From NCBI GenBank assembly GCA_039621445.1, contig CP154954.1, positions 71,865,082 to 71,929,081 of the forward strand: a stretch of 64,000 bases of DNA. Direction: 5' to 3'. A model generated the notes under the pieces. The model was not told where the DNA came from, made no database searches, and saw only the letters and a program-made list of their open reading frames with translations. This DNA is from Euglena gracilis. Lineage: Eukaryota > Euglenida > Euglenophyceae > Euglenales. Of the stretch, positions 53,763-63,707 are shown piece by piece; position 1 is the stretch's first letter; each line of letters starts with the position of its first letter. Both the position numbers and the translations under genes were made by a program.

Positions 53763-55214
53763 GTGCGGCACGCTGGGCACAAAGAAGGGTTTTGTCTGTT
53801 TTTTTTTGTTTGGGAAATAATGAATCATCCCTTCATCCTTTTGTTTGCATGATCAACTCGTCCGTTTATTTTTTAGAAGTCAGTATGAAAGATACCTCTT
53901 GCCCCTCCTGAGAGGTAAAAATGCAATACCAACCACCAGAACAACACAAGCCCACCAGAGCCTTTTCACCAGATGTGGTTCCTGACCCCCAGGGGGCTAG
54001 GCAGGGTATTCAGTGACGGTCGGTTTTGCGGAGGGGGTGGGGTCAGACCACCCCCCTTTCTGGGGGGGGGGGGGTCCGCCGGGGAACATGAACATTTTAG
54101 TGCATATTTAGGCCAATTTTTCAACAAAAAAAAAGTGCGCGAAAACGTCATTTTGGGGCCTTTTTCAAGGGCAAAGACTTCTCCGACACTTTGAGTTGGA
54201 AAAATTTTTGCACAGGGGGAGGGAGGGTCCGACCCTCCCTCTCCTGGGGGGGGGGAGGGGGATCCAGGCCACCCCCCCCCCGGAAGCTAGGTACTCGGAG
54301 GGGGGGGGGCTGTCGGACCCCCCGCTTGACTTCTAGTAGCCAAATTGGACCAAAATTTTCCAACGGCAAAATCCTAATTTCACTGTCCAAAAAACGGCGT
54401 CTCCCCCGCGTCCCCCCCCCGCGCGCGCCACCCCCCCCCATGGCGTCCCCCGGCGTCCCAAATGCTCCCCGCCCAGAACAACGAAGGAACTTACGGTGTG
54501 TTATACTTTTCAGCAATGCTCCATTTCTTCCCTGGTTTAAACAGCACAACTTTAAAACAGCGGGGTAGTCGCAGCTTGGCCCTTGTCCTGTGCCCCCCAA
54601 ATCAGTCCAAGTTCAATGGAGTTAACATTCCACCGCAAACTGGCCCGCCACACACTTGGGAGGCTCCCCGGAGCCTCCCACCGCGAAGCCTCTTCGAAAC
54701 AAAACGTCAGGACTCCATTTTTGCGACCCACCGGGTCTTGTAACGGCAGCCACTCCCCCCCCCCCCCGTTGGCCGTGGGAGCCTGTCAGTGGCGTTCTCC
54801 CGGCCCGTCCCAGCCCACCTGCTGCGGCCTCGATCCCGCTCCCCCCACTTGCTGTCCGCCTGGCTCCGGTGCGGAGGCGGGTTTGTTTTGCCATCCAGGG
54901 CTGGGACGCCGACTCAGGGCGTCCCCCCTGAGGGGGGCGAGGAAATAGTGGAAAGAGAAAGTGAAAAGGGGAGCTCTATCTCAAGCTCAATCTCAGAGTT
55001 GTCTGGTGGAATATGGGATGGTATAACATTTCCCCCCCAGTTTTACGCCTCAGATCTGTGGTGACTTTCATCTGCAGCCCAATGGCTTTGTGAGCCTCCG
55101 AAAACAATGCTACCCCCTACCCGATTTTCTATTCATTCTTTCTCATTTTTTTGATTTTATTGCATTCTCAATGTTTCTGATTTCTGGTTTCCACTATGCT
55201 GAAACCATGAAACT
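53763..55214 (+). other. No firm gene
   Basis: G/C-run segments at 54040-54080 and 54210-54320. A weak exon candidate at 54828-54890 (HLLRPRSRSPHLLSAWLRCG frame, after cgtcccag) has no GT donor. Confidence 0.35.
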
Positions 55215-55640
55215 ATGCTGAACAGTCTCCAGCTTCAATTCAACGGACCTCCCCAGGTCCCCAGGGGCATGAGGACACGGGACAAAATAAAGACAAGAAC
55301 AGGAGCAGCGATAGATCCCCCGTGTCCTGAATCTGGGTCTGATCCAGTCACGGGTCACCACCTCCCCACCAGGAAACTGCCATGCCCAAGAATCTGCAGT
55401 TCTGGCCAACCCGTCAGGAGTTGTCGGGGGGCAGGTCTTCGAGAGCCATCAACTTTTGGAACTCCACAAGTGCGGATTGCATTTCCTGGTCCTGAATTTC
55501 CGCCCATCGATGCGCCTATTGCAGTTGGATATTGCACCCCTGTTCAGTTTCCTGCTGTCTTGGTCAGCTGTCAGCCAATCACCCAAGAACAAACTTTTTT
55601 TTTTGATTCGGGGGGGGGGGTCCCTGCCCAACCCCCCCCC
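55215..55640 (+). CDS. Open frame of 130-plus codons, Pro-rich, unknown
   Basis: The frame is open from 55215 through VPRGMRTRDKIKTRTGAAID, PPCPESGSDPVTGHHLPTRK ... RIAFPGPEFPPIDAPIAVGY then CTPVQFPAVLVSCQPITQEQ. It ends in a T-run and G-run that are clearly not coding. The sequence is non-repetitive. An acceptor could be ctccag at 55227. No donor was found. Confidence 0.3.
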
Positions 55641-57071
55641 CCCGGGGGAGTGAGGGTCGGGCCTGGTGGGTACCTGGGGGTTTTCAGCCGTTTTCGGTAC
55701 GAAGCGCCAAAAATTTTTGGACCCCATAATTGACTACACAAAAAAGGGTTCCCCCAACCCCCCTTTCCCGGACCCACCCTTTAGGGGGGGGGGGGGGTCC
55801 GCTGGGTCTGAATAAAAACCAATGCCCCAAAAAACCAATGCCCAAGAACCTTGACTTGGGTCGGCTGGATGGTTCCTCATACCCCACCCTCCCACTGGGT
55901 GCTGCTGCCTTTGTTTGCCGCGAAGTCCGACGGCGGAGTTTGATCCCGACGCCCCAGCCTATGCTGGCCAGAGGCTGCCTTTTTCTCCCTTTAAATACTT
56001 TCAATCCTTTCAATAAAATATAAATATTGTCTGCCGGGGCTCAGCAGCCCACGGTAGGCGCCCCCAGGAAAATTGCACTCTTCTTTTCTGGCACCTGCAT
56101 TTTTTTCTTTTTTCATTTTGATTTTTTCCTCAAAAAAACCAGTATGACTTGCGGCTTTTTTGCCATTATTTGTTCTTTTGTTGAAGGCAAAGGGTTTCGT
56201 TTCGACCAAGGAGGGGTGTGAAAAAGTTTGTTTTGTGTGCTCACGGATTAAGTGACTGAGTGGCCCCAGCTCTCTATTTTCTTTTTCCATCTATTGTCCA
56301 GGTGCGCCAGCGCCCTAAAGCACAGGGGGGGAATCGATATCAACAAATTTTTCGCAATTCCCCCAACTTCCAATTTTCCGCAGTTTATGCAATTTTCCGA
56401 ATTTTTCCGCAATTTTTCTGCAACTTTTTTTCCCTTTCCGCAATTTTTCCGCATGAAATCTGAAATGGAAGGTGAAATGAGTCCAGGCCATTTCTTGAAG
56501 GGTTCACAAGGAAGGACAAGTCCCTTTTTTGCTAATTTCTTGCAAAATATGCAAAATTTTGCCAATGTTTTGGCTTTTTTTTAATGTGGTTGTTTTTGGT
56601 TGTTTTATTTCTGCTGGGAAACTGTTTCGACTTAGAAAAAATCCTCATTCCACAGCAGGTGATTCCCCGAGACCAAACTTTCCGTAAATTTTTTTCAATA
56701 ATAATAATAATATTTTCGCTTTTTTTTGTCGAAAAAATCCAATTTTTGGAATTGGTTTGTGCCCAAATTACAAACAAAAAGCCATGTTTTTTTGACATTT
56801 TCTATTGGAAAATATGTGAACCACAGCATTGCAAAATGGGGGAAAAAAGCTAAATTTTTCTAACTCCCCTCAAGCAGAAATGTGTATGTTCCTGGTGTTA
56901 ATTTTCCGGAATTTTGCGCAAATTTTTTTCATTTTTCCACAATTTTTCAGAAGGTCTCTGGTATCAGTCTCCCCCCCCCTGCAAAGGATGATCAGCCGTG
57001 AACATGAAGGTGCCAATATCCCCGTACTCAGGAGGAGGGAGGGGAGGTTTCCGACGACCCCCCCCCCCCAG
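55641..57071 (+). other. No firm gene
   Basis: Includes low-complexity 'ccgcaatttttccg' (56340-56450) and a possible exon near 55850-55980 (DLGRLDGSSYPTLPLGAAAF frame) without defined ends. Confidence 0.3.
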
Positions 57072-57194
57072 CGTGCGGTGGGCCCTGTGCCCCGTCCAGG
57101 GTGCAGAGCTGGATGCCATGGCAAACCGCGTCCAGCAGTGGGCGGATGAGCTGGTGGCGAACGGCACCGCGCCGACCAGACTTGCAGAGTGGAG
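57072..57194 (+). CDS. Candidate gene X, exon A
   Basis: After a C-run and cag (57071) the frame reads VRWALCPVQGAELDAMANRV then QQWADELVANGTAPTRLAEW. A second acceptor (gtccag, 57099) would start it at GAELD. It is helical, GC3-rich sequence. The donor TGGAG|gtcccc is phase 2 and is matched by exon B. No family is recognised. Confidence 0.5.
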
Positions 57195-57555
57195 GTCCCC
57201 TGCCCCCCGCTCTGCTGGTTGGCTTGCTGATGTGTGTCCTTCTCGCTCTTAGGCAGTGGCCGGGGGGAGGGGGTCGGGCCAGGACCAACCCACCCCAGGT
57301 CACGAAACTTACAAAAAATATCTGGTCTCAACGTACAGCAAACAGCAAATGTGGCCGAAAGGACCCCCGGGTTTCGGGTATTTTTGTGCAATTTCTTATT
57401 TTGCAGTGGTCATCCCTGGGGGTTCACACGACTTGGCACCATGTTTCGAAGGACAATAAACATCAAAAAAAACTGGCCTTTTCCCAGGGTTAACCACCCC
57501 AAAAAATGGTGGAAATGCAGACACACTGGGCCGCCGTGCAACCAGCAGTTCATCT

Positions 57556-57590
57556 CATTCTTATTCTTATTCTTATTCTTTCTATTACCA

Positions 57591-57631
<41 letters not shown>

Positions 57632-57650
57632 ACTACTAATACGAATACGA
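57556..57650 (+). repeat. (TTCTTA)n, (TGC)n and (TACGAA)n microsatellites
   Basis: Three adjacent short arrays, the central one about 15 TGC units, abutting the inverted-repeat element at 57655. Confidence 0.95.
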
Positions 57651-57654
57651 ATAC

Positions 57655-58080
57655 TAAACCCCCCCCCAATTAGAAGCCCCCCGGGGCTACTATTCGGTCA
57701 CTCTGCGGAAAACCCGAGGGGGGGGGGGGGCTTCTAATTGGGTACCCTTTGTCTAAAGGAAAAACTTCGGCCGGCGGTCGATCCGGGATCGAACGGGGTC
57801 CAAGTTTAAAAAATTGCAAGACGCATTTATTTTAGTTTTTGCGTGGATAGGCCATGTTTCAAGGATACTAGATATCACTTTTGTTCCCAATGTCGACCTT
57901 TTTTCGTGGAGAATTTTCGAGTTTTTCACCATTTTTCGGAATTTTTTTCGTCAAATTTCCCCGCGGCTTCGCCGGGGGGGGGGCTGTTATTTGGATTTTT
58001 GGCGGGAAACCTGAGGGGGGGGGGGGCTTCTATTTGGGGGGGTTGTTATTGGGGGGGGGGGCTTCTAATTGGGGGGTTTA
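57655..58080. mobile_element. Inverted-repeat (MITE/foldback) element in a TAATAC microsatellite
   Basis: The left end TAAACCCC..CAATTAGAAGCCCCC is the complement of the right end GGGGGCTTCTAATTGGGGGGTTTA. Further internal copies of GGGGGGCTTCTA(A/T)TTGG lie at 57731 and 58026. The flanks are AATACGAATAC on the left and TAATACTAATAC on the right, consistent with insertion into the array. Non-coding, 426 bp. Confidence 0.7.
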
Positions 58081-58275
58081 ATACTAATACTAATACTAAT
58101 ACTAATACTAATATTAATACTAATATATTAATACTAATACTAATACTAATACTAATAATAATTTTCAATAATCAATAAAATCAATCAATAATTATTTGTA
58201 TTATTATTATTATATTATTATATTATTATATTATTACATTATTGTATTATTATATTATTATATTATTATATTATT
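58081..58275 (+). repeat. (TAATAC)n and (TTA)n microsatellites
   Basis: About 12 TAATAC units, then TTATATTA-type repeats. Confidence 0.95.
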
Positions 58276-58346
58276 ATGTTATAATTATTTCAGAGACATA
58301 TGGATAATACAGGAATGCAATCTGTGGAATACAGTTTTTTTTTGAT

Positions 58347-58612
58347 TTTGTATGTATGTATGTATGTATGTATGTATGTATGTATGTATGTATGTATGTA
58401 TGTATGTATGTATGTATGTATGTATGTATGTATGTATGTATGTATGTATGTATGTATGTATGTATGTATGTATGTATGTATGTATGTATACATGTATGCA
58501 TGCATGTATGTATGTATGTATGTATGTATGTATGTATGTATGTATGTATGTATGTATGTATGTATGTATGTATGTATGTATGTATGTATGTATGTATGTA
58601 TATGTATGTATG
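58347..58612 (+). repeat. (TGTA)n microsatellite
   Basis: About 65 TGTA units with one ATGCATGC interruption near 58490-58505. Short direct copies of 'gcaatctgtggaata' lie on both sides (58317 and 58619). Confidence 0.98.
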
Positions 58613-58675
58613 TGTATAGCAATCTGTGGAATATAGCCTGCATGCTCTGATTTGATAATCTATTTGCGTTTTCAG

Positions 58676-58755
58676 GATGCTGTTGAGAGAATCCCACCTT
58701 GTGGAGGGCTCTCCTGATTGCACACCCTCTCTCCGGCCTGCTGCACAACCAGGAG
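58676..58755 (+). CDS. Candidate gene X, exon B
   Basis: Acceptor gcgttttcag and donor CAGGAG|gtgggt. Entered in phase 2 from exon A (AG|G = Arg) it reads MLLRESHLVEGSPDCTPSLR then PAAQPG and leaves in phase 1. Other frames contain stops. Confidence 0.4.
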
Positions 58756-59118
58756 GTGGGTGGGTCGACCCCCCCCACCAACCACCACAGCACCCGCCTG
58801 GTAAATTCCTTTGGCGCCGAAGGAAAATTTTCACCTAAAAATCGGAAATACGGGAAGGGGTGGAGGGGTTCGGACCCCCCGCCCACCACCCCAAGAGTTT
58901 CGGAGACTCCCCTACAGCCCTGGCCTCACCACACAGGAATACGCCAGTCTGCACAAATAAGTTTGCACATTTTAATCATTGTCACGGACCTTGAATTTAA
59001 TAGCACTGTTTTCAAATGATGACTGAAGCTGAATACCCCCCAAGGTTTTTTGGAATCGGTCTACTCTCCGTCTCATATTTTGTGGGTTTACCCCCCAGTA
59101 AGTTCAGGGAGTTGCCAA

Positions 59119-59165
59119 AAAACAAAAAAACAAAAAAAAAACAAAAAAAAAAAAAAAAAACAACC
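59119..59165 (+). repeat. A-run with C interruptions
   Basis: About 45 bases of (CAAAAAAA)n. Confidence 0.9.
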
Positions 59166-59559
59166 CCCCCAAAATAAAAACCCGCCTATTTAGCCTCTCC
59201 TTAAATTCTTCCCCTTTTTGGCAGAAAAAAAAACGGCCAAAAATTACCACACAAACAATTTTTTTGGACAGTTTCTGATTTGCGGTGGTCAAAACAACTC
59301 CCATCCCACCTAGGCCCCCACTCACCATCCGGGCCTCGCGCAGATATTCTCTTCTGTAGAGACTCTCCCAACTTGTCCGAAGCCCAACTCCGGGTGTTGT
59401 ACCTGTGCAAAAAAGGTTGATGAATTATTCCAAAAAAATATTGAAGAAGAAAAATGTGGACGAAGGGAGGGGGGGAAAGACAAAGCAATTTTTTGTGTTT
59501 TTTTCGCTTTCCTTTTTGGTCTTCGTTGTGTGTGTCTTTTTTTGTGTGGTTTGTTTCAG

Positions 59560-59795
59560 GGTCGACGTTGTGCTGCCCCCCCCCCCCCAAACTGATGAGG
59601 GCGTTGTGTTGTCCGTTTTGTCTGTGGCGGCCAACCCGAGCAGGGCCCTCAACCCCTCGCGCGGTACGAGAGACGCCGCCGGCCGGGGCTCGCCCGCCAG
59701 TTGTGCGTCTGCGTCACACTGCCAGCTGGGTGGCTCCTCGCCCGACTCTCCGTGGCGCCAAGCAGCTGTTCTCAAGCAGTTGCACCGAGACGTTG
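59560..59795 (+). CDS. Candidate gene X, exon C
   Basis: Acceptor ggtttgtttcag; entered in phase 1 it reads STLCCPPPPKLMRALCCPFC, LWRPTRAGPSTPRAVRETPP, ... RLRHTASWVAPRPTLRGAKQ then LFSSSCTETL. It leaves in phase 0 at ACGTTG|gtgcgg. A CPFC pair may be metal-binding. The C-run near the start could instead be the polypyrimidine tract of a later acceptor, which would change the frame. Confidence 0.4.
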
Positions 59796-59926
59796 GTGCG
59801 GGGGGGGGGGGGGGGGCAGCCAAGGCCAACCAACCAACTGACAGGTTTTCTCCGTCCATTTCCCCAGTCTATTTAGAGTCCTCAGCCCTATGGACGGCTG
59901 GGAACTGATCCTTTTTTTTCCTTCAG

Positions 59927-60042
59927 TTTGGGCCAAAGTTTGCCACAAATGGTTGGCGATTGTGTGACTGGCTGGTTTTTGAGCGTCTGCAGAGGAGTAA
60001 CCTGAAAGCGTTAGGAGCCAGAAGACCTCGTTCCAAGCGAAG
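59927..60042 (+). CDS. Candidate gene X, exon D
   Basis: A textbook pyrimidine tract and ccttcag are followed by FGPKFATNGWRLCDWLVFER then LQRSNLKALGARRPRSKRR. The donor CGAAG|gtgtgt is phase 2. It is open only in phase 0, which is what exon C provides. The basic C-terminal end (ARRPRSKRR) could be a nuclear-targeting or RNA-binding tail. Confidence 0.5.
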
Positions 60043-60314
60043 GTGTGTGCTGCAATATATATTTTTTTCATTACGAACAATGCTGTGCCTTGATTTCATG
60101 TTCCAATACAGTCAGATGTGTAAAAACCCATCTCCAGTTCAGTTCCGGTCTAAGAAACCATTCAGCCATTGGTGATCAGTAGTTGTCATATGACCAGATC
60201 TGACCCCTCAGAAGCTTTCTTCCCGGAAATTGTCCTCTTCCCTGTGTATTTCTTATCCTGTCCTCGTAGGTTCCTGTCTCCTAACTATTTATCCCTTGTT
60301 CACCGGTCGGGTGG

Positions 60315-60365
60315 GTTTTTTGAGTGACTGACTGGCTTTTTTGAGTGACTGACTGGCTTTTGATG
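60315..60365 (+). repeat. Tandem TGAGTGACTGACTGGCTTTT
   Basis: Two head-to-tail copies of 'tgagtgactgactggctttt', part of a dispersed word family in the last 20 kb. Confidence 0.85.
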
Positions 60366-60589
60366 TCCCCCCCCCCCCCCGCAGTCAGTCACTACCCTCT
60401 AGGGTGGGGGGTGGCGGGTCGGCCATTATGGAATCCCTGGGGAAATTGACCACAAACATGGAAAAAAATGGCGAGAAAAATTTCTGGCGCCTTCAGCGCC
60501 GGGTCATTTGGTGATTTTTGACGACCCTCTTACCCTGGATGGGGAGGGGGGTCCGGGCCATGCAAGTTGTATTCTTTTTTTTTTGCGAA

Positions 60590-60915
60590 ATTTTGCATTT
60601 TTTTTTTGAAATGTCACAGTTTTGCACTTTTTGCCAATTTTTGCTTTTCCAATTTTTTGGGGGGCAACCTGCACAGACAATTTGCTCCACTGGAAGTTGC
60701 ACACTACTTATTTTTGGACCAATTTTGAAAAAGCATTAGTTGTATTATGTTTTTTTTTTTGCATTCCGGCAAACTTGCCCTTTTTTTTCAGTCCTCTCTG
60801 GCAAAAATGTGTATAGCCCCAGTGACCTCCGAAAGGAATTTACATGCAACTTGCATTTTTTTTGCATTTTTTGCACTTTTTTCCCTTTTTTTGCATTTTT
60901 TTTTTGCATTGCATA
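60590..60915 (+). repeat. TTTTTGCA-rich low complexity
   Basis: 'ttttttgcatttttt' units on both sides of a short ordinary segment. Confidence 0.75.
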
Positions 60916-61027
60916 TTTTGAAGAGCCTCGTTTGCAAATTCCATACCCCTGCTGACTGGCTTTTTTTTATTATAGAAAAGTCAGTGACTGGTTTTTGAGC
61001 AGATACCCCTCGAAAAAAAAAATTGTA

Positions 61028-61684
61028 CAATCTGGATGGAAAAGATTCATACACCTCATGGATGGAAAAGATTCATACACCCCCCTCCCTGAGAATTAGT
61101 TATTTGATGACTTGATGACTGCCCCACTGTGGCGGGGATGGAGGGCATCCAATGTCTCCTTGTGGATCACATCCACCAACTTCTGACATCCCCAAAAGGG
61201 GTGCTTCACAGCCAACCTGACCAAAAGTCTCTTGTACATGAAAATGGTTTCAAAATATGATGAAATTCGGGCAAAGCGGCATACTGGGCTGGCATTTTGG
61301 TTCTGCGGCCAGGGCCACCCCTGTGGTCCATGTCCTCGCGGTTTTTGAACCGTTTGCCGATGAATTGGACCGTGGACCTGGCGGGTTTCTTGTCGAAGAC
61401 CTCCAGCACCTGGTTACAAATTTCACCGTAATTTTTGCCCAGGGCAGCCAGCGTAAGTATGAATTCACGCCTCTTGGCATCTTCAAACCTTTTCATATTG
61501 ACTTCTGGCTTCACCATGGGTGGCATGGATACAAATTCTGAGAAAAGACACTGATTAATGACCACTGGGGTGGGTGGTTGACTGGAAAACGGTCCCAATT
61601 GGCATCCTCCACGGTTTTCTCAGGGAGGGGGGTGTATGAATCTTTTCCATGCATGAGGTGTATGAATCTTTTCCATCCAGATTG
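61028..61684 (-). mobile_element. Non-autonomous Tc1/mariner-like element, 657 bp
   Basis: Terminal inverted repeats of 68 bp (61028-61095 and 61617-61684) match at 67 of 68 positions. Each TIR contains two direct copies of ATGGAAAAGATTCATACACC, an IR/DR layout as in several Tc1-like transposons. TA precedes the left end. The right flank is TTTA, so the target duplication is not perfect. The interior holds a minus-strand transposase N-terminal fragment only. Confidence 0.85.
61206..61598 (-). pseudogene. Transposase N-terminal fragment (Tc1/mariner-like HTH)
   Basis: The minus-strand frame includes MKRFEDAKRREFILTLAALG, KNYGEICNQVLEVFDKKPAR, STVQFIGKRFKNREDMDHRG then GPGRRTKM. This resembles the helix-turn-helix DNA-binding part and GRPR-like linker of Tc1/mariner transposases. 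The frame ends soon after, and a shifted frame below 61206 reads RLLVRLAVKHPFWGCQKLVD. The catalytic DDE region is missing. The copy cannot be autonomous, though it may retain TIR binding. Confidence 0.65.
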
Positions 61685-61805
61685 TTTACTCCTACCAAGG
61701 GATTTTTTTCCCCGGGTGTCGGGGCATGTGTCGGAGGCACCGTGGGACATGTGCATGTGGGGGGGGATGTGTGGGGGGGGGTGTGGAAGGTGTGTGGGCA
61801 ATTAA

Positions 61806-62066
61806 TTGGCTCAACTTTTACACCACATGTGTCGTGGCCTCGCCACTAACGCCGAGATTGAACACATTCAGTGGCGACCAGACAAATGTGTTTTGAGACT
61901 CTTGGGGCTGGATGCATTGAGCGTAATTTCCACCAGCTTTTGCCTTTCGAAAAGCACCGTCTGTGAGGCTGCCAACCTCTTCCTAGGACGTGCAGAAAGC
62001 AACCCCCCTTTTTATTTAGAAAGAAACCTTTTCCCCCTCTTCAGATATTCCGATGATTTGTTATGA
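61806..62066 (+). CDS. Short open frame, unknown
   Basis: It starts just right of the Tc1-like element and encodes MCRGLATNAEIEHIQWRPDK, CVLRLLGLDALSVISTSFCL then SKSTVCEAANLFLGRAESN from an ATG at 61827, ending in TGA/TAA-rich sequence at 62066. The residue mix is ordinary. No family is recognised and no splice sites are convincing. Confidence 0.3.
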   Translation: MAQLLHHMCRGLATNAEIEHIQWRPDKCVLRLLGLDALSVISTSFCLSKSTVCEAANLFLGRAESNPPFYLERNLFPLFRYSDDLL

Positions 62067-62445
62067 TTGCGAATAATATTTATTTTATACGTTTCAGGGA
62101 AACTGACTCCAGGCAAATCAGTGAGTCCAGAGGTAGGAAACTAGTCCCTATGAGTGCAGGTGTGTACAATATCCAAGTCTGGGCGGAGGAAAAAAGTTGA
62201 CATTTTTGACCCCTTTCCATCACAAAAATCCAAAAAAAATAGGTCAGACGCGCGTTGCTCAAGGCGGTCACGCCACCCCTTCCCCCCCCCCACACCCAGT
62301 CCCTCGCCCAACAGGCATGACAGCGTGTCGCCGTACCGTCCGCCCCACCGCCGCTGCACATCCGAGGCCCGCCACGTCCCGTGCCCCGACCAGTATGCTT
62401 CCCATTGCCCTCCCATGGATTCACTACCTGGGGGGGAAGCAATCC

Positions 62446-62615
62446 CGCGAAATATTTCCGGACATTTTTAAGGAATCCCGCGACATTTTTCCTGCGAATA
62501 TTGGCCTGCGTCTGTCCATGTGTTCCCATTCAGGTGCTCACGATGTTCAACTAAAAATTCGCAGAAAAAAATCCCGCGAAATATTTCCGGACATTTTTAA
62601 GGAATCCCGCGAAAT
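62446..62615 (+). repeat. Direct repeat TCCCGCGAAATATTTCCGGA
   Basis: About 43 bp starting AATCCCGCGAAATATTTCCG and ending AAGGAATCCCGCGA is present at 62448 and again at 62571. Both copies also carry internal TCCCGCGA words. Confidence 0.9.
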
Positions 62616-63301
62616 TTGTCGCCCGCGAAATTTGTCGCCGCAAATTTTCTCTAGCACAAAAATCCCCCCCCCCCCGGTAACACCTGTGTGACCCCCCTGG
62701 GTGGTTTGGGGCCGCTGGAACCCCCCTAAGGGTCATGGGCCACTCCGGCCTGGCTGAGGGCCGGGGTGGAAATTTTTTCAAGGTGTACGGTCGATTTTTG
62801 GGTTGGTTTTGGGCTGGTGAGTAGATGGGTGCACCGCCCATCCATCCCGGGGGTCTAAAAAAAAGTTTGTGGGTCATTAAGTGAATCTATGGTCCCCGCA
62901 CCCAATACCAAATATTTCCCCCCCAAAATAGCTAATTTTTTGTAAAATAAAAATTTTTTTTCTCCAAACCGCCTTTACTGTGTTAACACGTGCAGTTTTC
63001 GTTGTGGGGCGTGAAATTTGCGGCGCCGTACACCCCTCCCTTCTCCTCCCGGGGTGGGTGATTCCCCTCCCCAATTGCCCCCCAAAAATTGGAAATTTCG
63101 AAGGGAATATTTGCTTGTTCGGCAGGCACCAGGATCCAAACTCCACACCCCCGTTGGGAGTCGCCTGGCACAAGGCACCCCTTCCACCCCGGGGTTGGTC
63201 AGAAGAAGCGTGGTCCGGACACCCCGTGTTCATTGGGCAAGGGGGTTCATTAGACATGAGGGGGCCAAACCCTGGAAAGTGGCGTGCATGGCCTTCAGTA
63301 C

Positions 63302-63402
63302 CATGTGTGTGTGTGTGTGTGTTGTTTGTGTTGTTTGTATTGTGTGTGTGTGTGTGTGTGTTGCTTGTGTGTGTGTGTGTGTTGTTTGTGTTTGTGTGTG
63401 GC
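63302..63402 (+). repeat. (TG)n / TTGTTTGTG microsatellite
   Basis: GT repeats with TTGT interruptions for about 100 bp. Confidence 0.95.
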
Positions 63403-63586
63403 ACTATGCACCAAAAACCCCGACCCCAAGGGGGGGGGTCGAAGCTGCCCCCCCCCCGCCTGCCCAGGGGTGGGGGAGGAACTTCCTTGAGAAGAAGCCA
63501 AGGTCGGACAGACTGGTTTATCATTTTTTGCCCACCCCAACGCGGCGGGTTCCCACGGTGTTTGGGTGCTTTCCGGCCGTGCCCAG

Positions 63587-63707
63587 GCGGGCCGGCGCCG
63601 CCCGGCCGCCCAGCCGTCCGCCCCGCCGCTGCTCCCCGTCCGAGGGCCCCCCCGCCCTGCGCCGTGACCGGTCCGCGAAAGCTCCGAGACCCTTTACGAG
63701 GCCATGA
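63587..63707 (+). CDS. Possible terminal exon of candidate gene X
   Basis: Acceptor ggccgtgcccag, entered in phase 2 from exon D (AG|G). The frame reads AGAARPPSRPPRRCSPSEGP then PALRRDRSAKAPRPFTRP and ends in TGA at 63705. It is Arg/Pro-rich and in phase, but compositionally simple and 3.5 kb from exon D, so the link is tentative. Confidence 0.25.

Noticed and set aside
58274-58889. ORFs of up to 199 codons on both strands
   Set aside because: They are readings of the (TGTA)n microsatellite (YIHT/MYVC repeats).
61800-61830. Sequence ATTGGCTCAACTT upstream of an ATG, reminiscent of a dinoflagellate spliced-leader relic (..TTTTGGCTCAAG)
   Set aside because: Only about nine bases match and the final G is absent. 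This is within chance for 64 kb.
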